In this document: piece by piece, positions 1 to 5,172 of the stretch
Position numbering within the stretch: the stretch's first letter is position 1
Layout of the letters: every line of letters begins with the position of its first letter
From: Alphaproteobacteria bacterium
GTDB taxonomy: Bacteria; Pseudomonadota; Alphaproteobacteria; Sphingomonadales; Sphingomonadaceae
Reading direction: 5' to 3'
DNA length: 5,172 nt
Assembly (NCBI GenBank): GCA_018828205.1
Contig: JAHJWA010000053.1
Coordinates: forward strand, 1-5,172
Notes under the pieces: generated by a model
What the model saw: the letters and a program-made list of their open reading frames with translations, nothing else
Database searches by the model: none
Told to the model about the DNA's origin: nothing
Program-made: the position numbers and the translations under genes

Positions 1-1389
1 GGCGGCGGCGGCCATCGCCGGGCTGAGCAGATGGGTGCGCGCGCCGGGACCCTGGCGACCGACGAAATTGCGGTTGCTGGTCGAGGCGCAGCGTTCGCCC
101 GGCGGAACCTTGTCGGGGTTCATCGCGAGGCAGGCCGAACAGCCCGGCTCGCGCCATTCGAACCCCGCCGCGGTGAAGATCCGGTCGAGCCCCTCGGCCT
201 CGGCCTGGCGCTTGACCAGACCGGAGCCGGGGACGACGATCGCCCAGCGGACGCCAGCGGCCTTGCGGCGGCCCACCAGCACGGCGGCGGCGGCGCGCAG
301 ATCCTCGATGCGGCTGTTGGTGCAACTGCCGATGAAGACGTTCTCGATCGCGATATCGGATACCGGGGTGCCGGGTTCGAGGCCCATATAGGCGAGGCTC
401 TTGCGCGCCGCCTCCTGCTTGGCCGGTTCGGTGAAACTCTCGGGCGAGGGGACGCTGCCGCCCACCGCGACCACATCCTCGGGGCTGGTCCCCCAGCTCA
501 CCGTGGGTTCGATCGCGGCGGCGTCGATCACCACGCTGCGGTCGAACTCGGCGCCCTCGTCGGTGCGCAGCGAGCGCCACCAGGCGCACGCGCGGTCCCA
601 GTCCTCGCCGCGGGGCGCGTAGGGGCGGCCCTTCAGATAGGCGAAGACGGTCTCGTCGGGCGCGATCAGCCCGGCGCGCGCGCCGCCCTCGATGCTCATG
701 TTGCAGACGGTCAACCGGCCCTCGACGCTCATGTTCTCGAACACCGCGCCGCGGTATTCGATCACGTGCCCGGTGCCGCCTGCGGTGCCGATCTGTCCGA
801 TGATATGGAGGATCAGATCCTTGGGGGTGACCCCCGGGCCGAGTTCGCCCTCGACCCTGACCTCCATCGTCTTCGACGGCGCGAGCAGCAGCGTTTGCGT
901 CGCCAGGACATGTTCGACCTCGCTGGTGCCGATCCCGAAGGCGAGCGCGCCGATCCCGCCGTGCGCGGCGGTGTGGCTGTCGCCGCAGACGATGGTGGTG
1001 CCGGGCAGCGAGAAACCCTGCTCGGGGCCGACGACATGGACGATGCCCTGCTCGGCGGCGCTCGCATCGATGTAGCGCACGCCGAATTCGGGGGCGTTGC
1101 GTTCGAGCGCGGCGAGCTGCGCGGCGCTTTGCGGATCGGCGATCGGCAGCCGGGTGCCGTCGGGCGCGAGCCGCGGGGTGGTCGGGAGATTGTGGTCCGG
1201 CACCGCGAGCGTCAGCTCGGGGCGCCGCACCTTGCGGCCCGCGAGCCGCAGCGCTTCGAAGGCCTGCGGACTGGTGACCTCGTGGACCAGGTGCCGGTCG
1301 ATATAGAGCAGGCAGGTGCCGTCCTCGCGCCGCTCGACGACATGCGCGTCCCAAATCTTCTCGTAGAGTGTGCGCGGTTTGCTCGCCAT
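1..1389 (-). CDS. leuC: 3-isopropylmalate dehydratase large subunit LeuC (3' end cut by window edge)
   Basis: This enzyme isomerises 2-isopropylmalate to 3-isopropylmalate in leucine biosynthesis, acting in the cytoplasm as a heterodimer with LeuD and using a [4Fe-4S] cluster. The reverse strand reads 463 codons without a stop from the ATG at 1389 to the left edge. The N-terminus (MASKPRTLYEKIWDAHVV) is typical of the family. Aconitase-family signatures are visible: VCGDSHTAAHGGIGALAFGI near residues 134-153, FIGSCTNSR with C356, and GCSACLAMNPD with C417 and C420. These three cysteines are the expected cluster ligands. The last visible residues, LLSPAMAAAA, lie close to the normal C-terminus, so only about 10-15 residues are probably missing. 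No clear Shine-Dalgarno sequence precedes the ATG; the start rests on the family N-terminus. The gene is divergent from the thioesterase/carotenoid genes, and leuD may follow beyond the edge (inference). Nothing in the visible part looks broken. Confidence 0.97.
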   Translation of the reverse strand, partial: MASKPRTLYEKIWDAHVVERREDGTCLLYIDRHLVHEVTSPQAFEALRLAGRKVRRPELTLAVPDHNLPTTPRLAPDGTRLPIADPQSAAQLAALERNAPEFGVRYIDASAAEQGIVHVVGPEQGFSLPGTTIVCGDSHTAAHGGIGALAFGIGTSEVEHVLATQTLLLAPSKTMEVRVEGELGPGVTPKDLILHIIGQIGTAGGTGHVIEYRGAVFENMSVEGRLTVCNMSIEGGARAGLIAPDETVFAYLKGRPYAPRGEDWDRACAWWRSLRTDEGAEFDRSVVIDAAAIEPTVSWGTSPEDVVAVGGSVPSPESFTEPAKQEAARKSLAYMGLEPGTPVSDIAIENVFIGSCTNSRIEDLRAAAAVLVGRRKAAGVRWAIVVPGSGLVKRQAEAEGLDRIFTAAGFEWREPGCSACLAMNPDKVPPGERCASTSNRNFVGRQGPGARTHLLSPAMAAAA

Positions 1390-1491
1390 GGCGGCGATAT
1401 TTGCGGCAGCTGCGCCACAGAGGCAATCTTTTGCGGGCAAAGCATTAGCCGGGTCATGGAAAAGAAAGGTATCAATCCCTAACTGACAACC
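1390..1491. promoter_or_regulatory. Divergent intergenic region, probable promoters for leuC and for the thioesterase-crtW-crtZ genes
   Basis: These 102 bp separate two divergently transcribed genes, so promoters for both directions are expected here. The stretch is visibly less GC-rich than its flanks. I could not pick a convincing -35/-10 pair in either direction. It contains a short dyad, TTTGC-GG-GCAAA, at 1430-1441 and a second dyad over the downstream start codon, listed separately. The promoter role is inferred from gene orientation, not from a recognised motif. Confidence 0.5.
1430..1441. repeat. Short inverted repeat in the divergent intergenic region
   Basis: The arms TTTGC and GCAAA are separated by GG, giving a compact 12-bp dyad near the middle of the leuC/thioesterase intergenic region. 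The position would suit an operator, but 5-bp arms arise easily by chance and I do not recognise the motif as the site of a known regulator. Confidence 0.25.
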
Positions 1492-1498
1492 ATGTCAG
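1483..1498. repeat. Perfect 6-bp inverted repeat spanning the thioesterase start codon
   Basis: CTGACA and TGTCAG form perfect 6-bp arms around the 4-nt spacer ACCA. The ATG at 1492-1494 begins with the last base of the spacer and continues into the right arm. In DNA this could be an operator; in mRNA it would fold into a small hairpin partly hiding the start codon. The gene also lacks an evident Shine-Dalgarno sequence, so initiation here may be weak or controlled. The dyad is seen directly; the role is inference. Confidence 0.4.
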
Positions 1499-1902
1499 CA
1501 AAACCCTTTGCCTTTCCGATCACCGTGGTCCCCGCGGACATCGACTTCATGGGTCACGTGAACAACGCCCGCTATCTGGGGTGGGTGCAGGATGCGGTGC
1601 TCGCGCATTGGCGGAAAATGGCGCCCGCCGACGAGGTGGCGAGCAAGGCCTGGGTCGCGCTCAAGCACGAGATCACCTACCGCAAACCCGCCTTTCTCGA
1701 GGACGACGTGATCGCGCGGACCGTTCTGGAAAGCTTCAAAGGTGCGCGCGCCTTCTATTCCACCGTCATCCACCGCGGCGAGGAAGTTCTGGCCGAGGTT
1801 AAGTCGGCCTGGTGCTGCATCCATGTCGACACCCACCGCCCGGCGCGGATCGACGACGGGATGCGCAGCATCTTCTTTCCCACCGAGCAGCCGGCAGCCT
1901 GA
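1492..1902 (+). CDS. Acyl-CoA thioesterase, 4HBT/FadM-YbgC-like hot-dog-fold family
   Basis: This 136-residue protein is of the usual length for single hot-dog-domain thioesterases, which hydrolyse acyl-CoA thioesters to free acid and CoA and usually act as cytoplasmic tetramers. The family signature is clear near the N-terminus: D16-I-D18-F-M-G-H-V-N-N-A-R-Y28 followed by W31. D18 aligns with the catalytic aspartate of the 4-hydroxybenzoyl-CoA thioesterase group, and the segment matches the HVNNARYL block known from FadM. A second conserved block, HEITYRKPAFLEDD, lies near residues 59-72. There is no signal peptide or membrane segment. The ATG at 1492 is the only ATG upstream of the motif, and an in-frame stop sits at 1480-1482. 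No good Shine-Dalgarno sequence is seen. The gene lies 45 bp upstream of crtW on the same strand, so co-transcription is likely. Its substrate cannot be told from sequence; a link to carotenoid metabolism is only suggested by position. Confidence 0.9.
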   Translation: MSAKPFAFPITVVPADIDFMGHVNNARYLGWVQDAVLAHWRKMAPADEVASKAWVALKHEITYRKPAFLEDDVIARTVLESFKGARAFYSTVIHRGEEVLAEVKSAWCCIHVDTHRPARIDDGMRSIFFPTEQPAA

Positions 1903-1947
1903 GGCTCGGCCTTCTGCCCCCGTCGCGGGGCTGGTAGGCGCAAAGCG
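1903..1947 (+). promoter_or_regulatory. Thioesterase-crtW spacer with a small GC hairpin and weak ribosome binding site
   Basis: The 45-bp spacer holds a 5-bp hairpin, CCCCG-TCG-CGGGG (1918-1930), with no following T-run, so it is a poor terminator candidate. An alternative pairing joins GCCCC at 1916-1920 with GGGGC at 1927-1931. A weak AGG (1936-1938) stands 9 nt before the crtW ATG and may serve as its ribosome binding site. The short spacer favours read-through from the thioesterase into crtW. Confidence 0.3.
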
Positions 1948-2730
1948 ATGACCGCCCGGGCCGCATCCCCTCCGATCCGCCGCCCGCGGCTGGCACAGAC
2001 CGCCATCGGCATCGGCCTTGCCATGGCTATCGTCGCGGGCTGGCTGGGGCTGCACTTCTACGCCATGTTCGCGTTCGACCTGACCTGGAGCAGCCTGCCG
2101 TTGGCGCTGGCCATGGCGGCGCTGCAATGCTGGCTCTCGGTCGGCTTGTTCATCGTCAGCCATGATGCGATGCACGGCTCGCTGGTCCCGGGCGGTGGGC
2201 GGCTCAACGGGGCGGTCGGCGGCGTGCTGCTGTTCCTTTACGCGGGCTTTGCGTGGAAGCGGATGCGCGCTGCGCATTTCGACCATCACAGGGCGCCCGG
2301 TTCGGAGCGCGACCCCGATTTCGATGCCAAGAACCCGACAAGTTTCTGGCGCTGGTACACGACCTTCCTGACGCGCTATTTCGGCTGGCGCTCGGCGCTG
2401 TTCGTATCCCTTGTGGTCATGCTGTACTGGCTGGTGCTGGCGGTCCCGGTGGAGAAGATCGTCCTGCTCTACGGGATGCCGGCGATCGCCTCCTCGCTGC
2501 AATTGTTCTACTTCGGCACCTACCGTCCGCACCGCCACGAAAGCGCGGGCCATGCCGGCTTTGCCGACCGTCACAACGCGCGCAGCGAACGCTTCGGGAC
2601 GCTGGCATCGCTCGCATCCTGTTTCCATTTCGGCTATCATCACGAGCATCATCGGGCGCCCGACGTGCCGTGGTGGGCGCTGCCCGGGCAGCGCCAGCCG
2701 CAGCCCGAAACCCGCAACCGGAGCGAGTGA
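1948..2730 (+). CDS. crtW: Beta-carotene ketolase CrtW (4,4'-oxygenase)
   Basis: CrtW is an integral-membrane di-iron oxygenase that puts keto groups at C4 and C4' of beta-ionone rings, turning beta-carotene into echinenone and canthaxanthin and, with CrtZ, zeaxanthin into astaxanthin. The 260-residue length is near the family norm of about 240-260. The histidine clusters are present: H72-DAM-H76-G; H110-FD-H113-H114 followed by the acidic stretch ERDPDF; FGTYRPHRH around H195/H197; the CrtW-typical DRHNARS at 207-213; and FHFGYHHEHH with H227, H231, H232, H234 and H235, ending in PWWALP. Hydrophobic segments lie near residues 18-42, 50-70, 88-103, 148-166 and 171-189. The ATG at 1948 has a weak AGG 9 nt upstream; the next ATG (2023) falls inside the first membrane segment, so 1948 is preferred. 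The gene sits between the thioesterase and crtZ. The family call is firm; substrate preference (beta-carotene versus hydroxylated carotenoids) cannot be read from sequence. Confidence 0.96.
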   Translation: MTARAASPPIRRPRLAQTAIGIGLAMAIVAGWLGLHFYAMFAFDLTWSSLPLALAMAALQCWLSVGLFIVSHDAMHGSLVPGGGRLNGAVGGVLLFLYAGFAWKRMRAAHFDHHRAPGSERDPDFDAKNPTSFWRWYTTFLTRYFGWRSALFVSLVVMLYWLVLAVPVEKIVLLYGMPAIASSLQLFYFGTYRPHRHESAGHAGFADRHNARSERFGTLASLASCFHFGYHHEHHRAPDVPWWALPGQRQPQPETRNRSE

Positions 2731-2737
2731 GACCAGC

Positions 2738-3238
2738 ATGACCGTCCCCGCCATCATTCTGACCGTCCTGCTGGCGGTGCTGGGCATGGAAATCTTCGCC
2801 TGGTGGGCGCACAAATACATCATGCACGGGTGGGGTTGGGGCTGGCACCGCGACCACCACGAACCGCACGACAAGATGTTCGAGAAGAACGATCTCTACG
2901 CGGTCACCTTCGGCACCATCGTCTTCTTCATGTTCCTGATCGGCTATCTCTATTCCGAACTGCTGTGGTGGGTGGCGCTGGGGATCACGCTCTACGGGTT
3001 GATCTATACCGTGGTTCACGACGGGCTGGTGCATCAGCGCTACTTCCGCTGGGTGCCCAAGCGCGGCTACGCCAAGCGGCTGGTGCAGGCGCACAAGCTC
3101 CACCACGCGACCGTCGGCAAAGAAGGCGGGGTGAGCTTCGGCTTCGTTTTCGCCGGCGATCCGGCCAAGCTCAAGGCGGAGCTCAAGCGCCAGCGTGAAG
3201 CGGGCATCGCCGTGGTCCGCGACAGCGTGGGCGCCTGA
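2738..3238 (+). CDS. crtZ: Beta-carotene 3-hydroxylase CrtZ
   Basis: CrtZ is a membrane di-iron hydroxylase of the fatty acid hydroxylase superfamily. It adds hydroxyls at C3 and C3' of beta-ionone rings, making zeaxanthin from beta-carotene or, after CrtW, astaxanthin. The product is 166 residues, matching the usual 160-175. All four histidine motifs are present: H25-KYIM-H30-G, H37-RD-H40-H41, H94-DGLV-H99-Q-R-Y, and H119-KL-H122-H123. The blocks WGWGWHRDHH and EKNDLYAV are characteristic of bacterial CrtZ. Hydrophobic segments lie at about residues 4-24, 55-72 and 75-93. The ATG at 2738 lies 7 nt after the crtW stop, with only a weak GAGA (2729-2732) as ribosome binding site overlapping that stop, so translational coupling to crtW is likely. 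The same frame is open back into crtW (from 2411), but that part is an out-of-frame shadow; the family N-terminus fixes the start at 2738. Confidence 0.96.
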   Translation: MTVPAIILTVLLAVLGMEIFAWWAHKYIMHGWGWGWHRDHHEPHDKMFEKNDLYAVTFGTIVFFMFLIGYLYSELLWWVALGITLYGLIYTVVHDGLVHQRYFRWVPKRGYAKRLVQAHKLHHATVGKEGGVSFGFVFAGDPAKLKAELKRQREAGIAVVRDSVGA

Positions 3239-3253
3239 AACCTGTCCTGAACG

Positions 3254-3285
3254 CGGCGCCGTTTGGGCGAGATCACTCGGCGCCG
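3254..3285 (+). terminator. Possible terminator hairpin downstream of crtZ
   Basis: Two copies of CGGCGCCG (3254-3261 and 3278-3285) form a perfect 8-bp stem with a 16-nt loop, starting 15 nt after the crtZ stop. Each copy is itself a palindrome. There is no T-run after it, so it is not a classical intrinsic terminator, though GC-rich alphaproteobacteria often lack strong U-tracts. The loop also contains CGAG-ATCA-CTCG (3268-3279), a competing smaller hairpin. The placement between convergent genes supports a transcript-end role. Confidence 0.4.
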
Positions 3286-3336
3286 GGCGGGCGAGGGTTC
3301 TCAACTGCCGATGGGATTACTCGGGGGATGAGGGCC

Positions 3337-3360
3337 GGGGCCGCCGCAAGCGGCGACCCC
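3337..3360 (-). terminator. Probable terminator hairpin immediately after the diguanylate cyclase stop
   Basis: GGGG-C-CGCCG pairs with CGGCG-A-CCCC around the loop CAAG, giving 9 base pairs with one C/A mismatch. Read on the minus strand, the stem begins with the last base of the diguanylate cyclase TAG stop. No T-run follows on either strand. Its strength and position make it a plausible transcript end or mRNA-stabilising structure for the minus-strand gene, and it could also stop read-through from crtZ. Confidence 0.45.
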
Positions 3361-5171
3361 TAGGCCGCCCAGATGCCGCCGAAGCTGCGACGCGGGAAAC
3401 CGGGCTCCTCGCCCGCAGGCGCGATCTCCACCCGGTCGCGGTCGCCCGATTTGGCGGCGTAAAGCGGACCATCGGCGGCCTGAAGCGCGCGCGAGGCGCT
3501 GCATGGTTCGTCGATCCGCGCCAGGCCGACGCTGGCGGTGGTCGGGATCGCGGCCCCGTCGGGTCCTGTGAGCTCGAGCGCAGCGATCGCGGCGCGCAGT
3601 TCCTCACATAGCGCGTTTGCCTCCTCGATCCCGACCCGCTCGGCAATCAGCGCGAACTCGTCGCCGCCAAGCCGGGCGAAGAAGCGGTCGGGCGCGCTCA
3701 TGCGGCACATCACCGCCGCCACCTCGCGCAGCACGCGGTCGCCCGCATCATGGCCATAGGTGTCGTTGACGCATTTGAAATGGTCGAGATCGACGATCGC
3801 AAACATGAAAGGGCGGTGCGCGGCGTGTTCGAGGCGGGCTTCGAGATGACGCAGGAGAGCGCGGCGGTTGGGCAGTCCCGTGAGCGCATCGGTGTCCGCC
3901 TCGCGCAGTGCGCGCAGTTCGGCCTGCTTGCTCGCCGTCACATCGCGGATCGTCACGGCAAAGCCGGCAATCTCGCGTCCGGCCCCGGCGCTTGGCACCG
4001 CGCGCATCCGCGCCTCGAGCCAAACCTGCTCTTCGCCTCGCGACACGGCGCGTTCGATGACGCAGGTCGCGCCCGGATCCGCCCCGGCCTTGGCGAGCGT
4101 GTTGCGCACCAGCGTTTCATCGAGCGGGTCGAAGAACACCGCCAGGGGCCGACCCGTGAGTTCGGCCTGGCCGCTCAGCCGGATGCCAGCGGGCGAGGAG
4201 AGGCGGATCCGGCCATCGGCATCGAGATTGAGCAGCGCATCGTCAGAATGGTCGGCGATCAGCCCCTCGAGCGCCTTCTTCTCATCGAGCTGGGTGTAGA
4301 GCAGCTCCTGCTGCTTGAGCACGATCGACACCGGCAAGGCGAGCAACAGCAGCACCGCGAGGTAGAACTGGAGGAACAGGACCTTGTCGCCGAAGGTGTC
4401 GAGCGCCGCATGGGAGAAGCCGATCCCGGTGGCCAGCGAGACCACTGCGATCGAGGCGATGGTCAGCAGGCCGAGCGAGGCGCCCACGCGTCCTCGCCGG
4501 AAGGCGGCGAAGAGCAAGGGCACGATGGGCAGAAACAGCAAGGGGCGATCATGCTGCAGGAACACCAGCGCGGTCACCAAGCCCACGAGCGCGGCATGCA
4601 CCACGCTCTCGACGATTGCCGCGCTGCTGGCACGGGTTATGCTGGCCGCGAGCGCGCCCGAGGCGGCGAGAAAGGCGATCGGGAAGGCAAGCAGCGTCCC
4701 CAAACCGTGCGCCGCCAACCAGTCCAGGGCGTGCCCCGGCCAGTCGCCGGGCATCGACAGAGAAACCAACAGCCCGCCGGGGATCGCTGCCAGCGCCGGT
4801 CCCACCAGACCACCCGCGATGAACAGCACGACCAGCCCGCCGACGCTTTCGAGCCAGTCGCGCTGCGGGCGCCAGGCGATCAGCAGCCGCGCGACGAGAT
4901 AGCCTTCGAACACGTTCACCAGCGCGAGCTGCAGCGCCATATGCAGGCCGAAGCCGAACAGGCTGGTCGCCAGCGCGCTGAGCGCGCCGAAGAGCCAGAG
5001 TATCCGCGGCCAGCGCGATCGCGGTAGCGTCACCAGCACCGCGGCCAGGATCGCGGTGCCGAACCAAACGAGCGCGAGCCCGCCCCCGAACCGGGTCAGG
5101 GCGATGGTCAGCGAGGTGATCGCGAAGAAGGCGATCGCCAGCATCGTGGCCTTTATCCCGCCAGGTATCAT
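3360..5171 (-). CDS. Membrane-bound diguanylate cyclase: MASE1-like sensor, PAS and GGDEF domains
   Basis: The protein makes the second messenger cyclic di-GMP from two GTP and probably responds to a signal at the membrane. The 603-residue reading frame has a hydrophobic N-terminal half (about 5-280) with roughly eight membrane segments and a MASE1-like pattern (LVWFGTAILAAVL near 34-46; AAHGLGTLLAFP). A short charged linker follows (about 281-303), then a PAS domain (about 304-416) and a GGDEF domain from D426 (DTDALTGLPNRR). Catalytic features are intact: metal-binding D461 in VDLDHFK, N469-D-T-Y-G-H, and GGDEF at 502-506. The allosteric I-site (RxxD five residues before GGDEF) is absent; the aligned residues are A-P-D-R. 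No EAL domain follows. The C-terminus is ordinary (ADGPLYAAKSGDRDRV) and ends in TAG. The start is uncertain: the ATG at 5171 touches the window edge and a longer form cannot be excluded, while an internal ATG at 5144 has a good ribosome binding site. The signal sensed is unknown. Confidence 0.92.
   Translation of the reverse strand: MIPGGIKATMLAIAFFAITSLTIALTRFGGGLALVWFGTAILAAVLVTLPRSRWPRILWLFGALSALATSLFGFGLHMALQLALVNVFEGYLVARLLIAWRPQRDWLESVGGLVVLFIAGGLVGPALAAIPGGLLVSLSMPGDWPGHALDWLAAHGLGTLLAFPIAFLAASGALAASITRASSAAIVESVVHAALVGLVTALVFLQHDRPLLFLPIVPLLFAAFRRGRVGASLGLLTIASIAVVSLATGIGFSHAALDTFGDKVLFLQFYLAVLLLLALPVSIVLKQQELLYTQLDEKKALEGLIADHSDDALLNLDADGRIRLSSPAGIRLSGQAELTGRPLAVFFDPLDETLVRNTLAKAGADPGATCVIERAVSRGEEQVWLEARMRAVPSAGAGREIAGFAVTIRDVTASKQAELRALREADTDALTGLPNRRALLRHLEARLEHAAHRPFMFAIVDLDHFKCVNDTYGHDAGDRVLREVAAVMCRMSAPDRFFARLGGDEFALIAERVGIEEANALCEELRAAIAALELTGPDGAAIPTTASVGLARIDEPCSASRALQAADGPLYAAKSGDRDRVEIAPAGEEPGFPRRSFGGIWAA
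5150..5154 (-). promoter_or_regulatory. Candidate ribosome binding site favouring an internal start of the diguanylate cyclase
   Basis: On the minus strand AAAGG stands 5 nt before the ATG at 5144-5142. Starting there would remove nine residues (MIPGGIKAT), leave the first membrane segment intact and begin the protein with MLAIAFF. The alternative ATG at 5171 has its upstream region outside the window, so the two cannot be compared here. Confidence 0.4.
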
Positions 5172-5172
5172 A

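Noticed and set aside
1406..1413. Palindrome GCAGCTGC near the leuC start
   Set aside because: An 8-bp GC-rich palindrome is expected by chance in DNA of this composition and has no supporting context.
31..1482. Long plus-strand open frame of 483 codons
   Set aside because: It lies antisense to leuC, which has clear family motifs along its whole length. The plus-strand translation is rich in G, A, R and D with no recognisable domain, as expected for a GC-rich shadow frame.
1918..1930. Hairpin between thioesterase and crtW considered as a terminator
   Set aside because: The stem is only 5 bp with a 3-nt loop and no T-run follows; it is unlikely to stop transcription.
2411..2737. In-frame upstream extension of crtZ (would give 275 residues)
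   Set aside because: The extension overlaps crtW out of frame, is rich in R, S and T without hydrophobic pattern, and CrtZ homologues begin at about the ATG at 2738.
1495..2874. Long minus-strand open frame of 459 codons
   Set aside because: It is antisense to the thioesterase and crtW and runs into crtZ, all with firm homology. Its translation is low-complexity (many R, P, Q, H, G) with no motif, so it is best explained by GC-biased third codon positions.
2417..3304. Minus-strand open frame of 295 codons opposite crtW/crtZ
   Set aside because: Shadow of the two carotenoid genes; no domain or membrane pattern and no ribosome binding site of note.
3195..3611. Plus-strand open frame of 138 codons crossing the convergent spacer
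   Set aside because: It begins inside crtZ and ends inside the cyclase gene, with no motif and no ribosome binding site; chance open frame.
3750..5027. Plus-strand open frame of 425 codons
   Set aside because: It is antisense to the diguanylate cyclase. The translation is dominated by E, R, Q, G and H with no recognisable fold, whereas the minus strand has PAS, GGDEF and membrane segments.

Overview
The window is ordinary-looking chromosomal DNA from a GC-rich bacterium (by eye roughly two-thirds G+C). The protein types point to an alphaproteobacterium, most likely a carotenoid-producing sphingomonad of the Erythrobacter/Porphyrobacter kind. That placement is an inference from protein character, not from a search. 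I see no tRNA, rRNA, insertion sequence, CRISPR array or phage gene.

Layout: (1) Positions 1-1389, minus strand: leuC, the large subunit of 3-isopropylmalate dehydratase (leucine synthesis), intact from its start but cut by the left edge just before its end. (2) Positions 1390-1491: a 102-bp divergent intergenic region with two small dyads, one of them lying over the start codon of the next gene. (3) Positions 1492-3238, plus strand: three closely spaced co-directional genes, namely a small hot-dog-fold acyl-CoA thioesterase, the beta-carotene ketolase crtW and the beta-carotene hydroxylase crtZ. (4) Positions 3239-3359: a 121-bp convergent intergenic region with two GC-rich hairpins. (5) Positions 3360-5171, minus strand: a membrane-bound diguanylate cyclase (MASE1-like membrane domain, PAS, GGDEF) whose start lies at the right edge.

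Together CrtW and CrtZ add the 4/4'-keto and 3/3'-hydroxyl groups to beta-carotene, so the strain can plausibly make canthaxanthin, zeaxanthin and astaxanthin-type xanthophylls. The genes for making beta-carotene itself (crtE, crtB, crtI, crtY) are not in the window and must lie elsewhere. LeuC and the diguanylate cyclase are unrelated neighbours reading away from, or towards, the carotenoid genes.

I found no convincing undescribed system. The points most worth a second look are the thioesterase placed at the head of the crtW-crtZ unit, the perfect inverted repeat over its start codon, and the lack of a canonical inhibitory site in the diguanylate cyclase.
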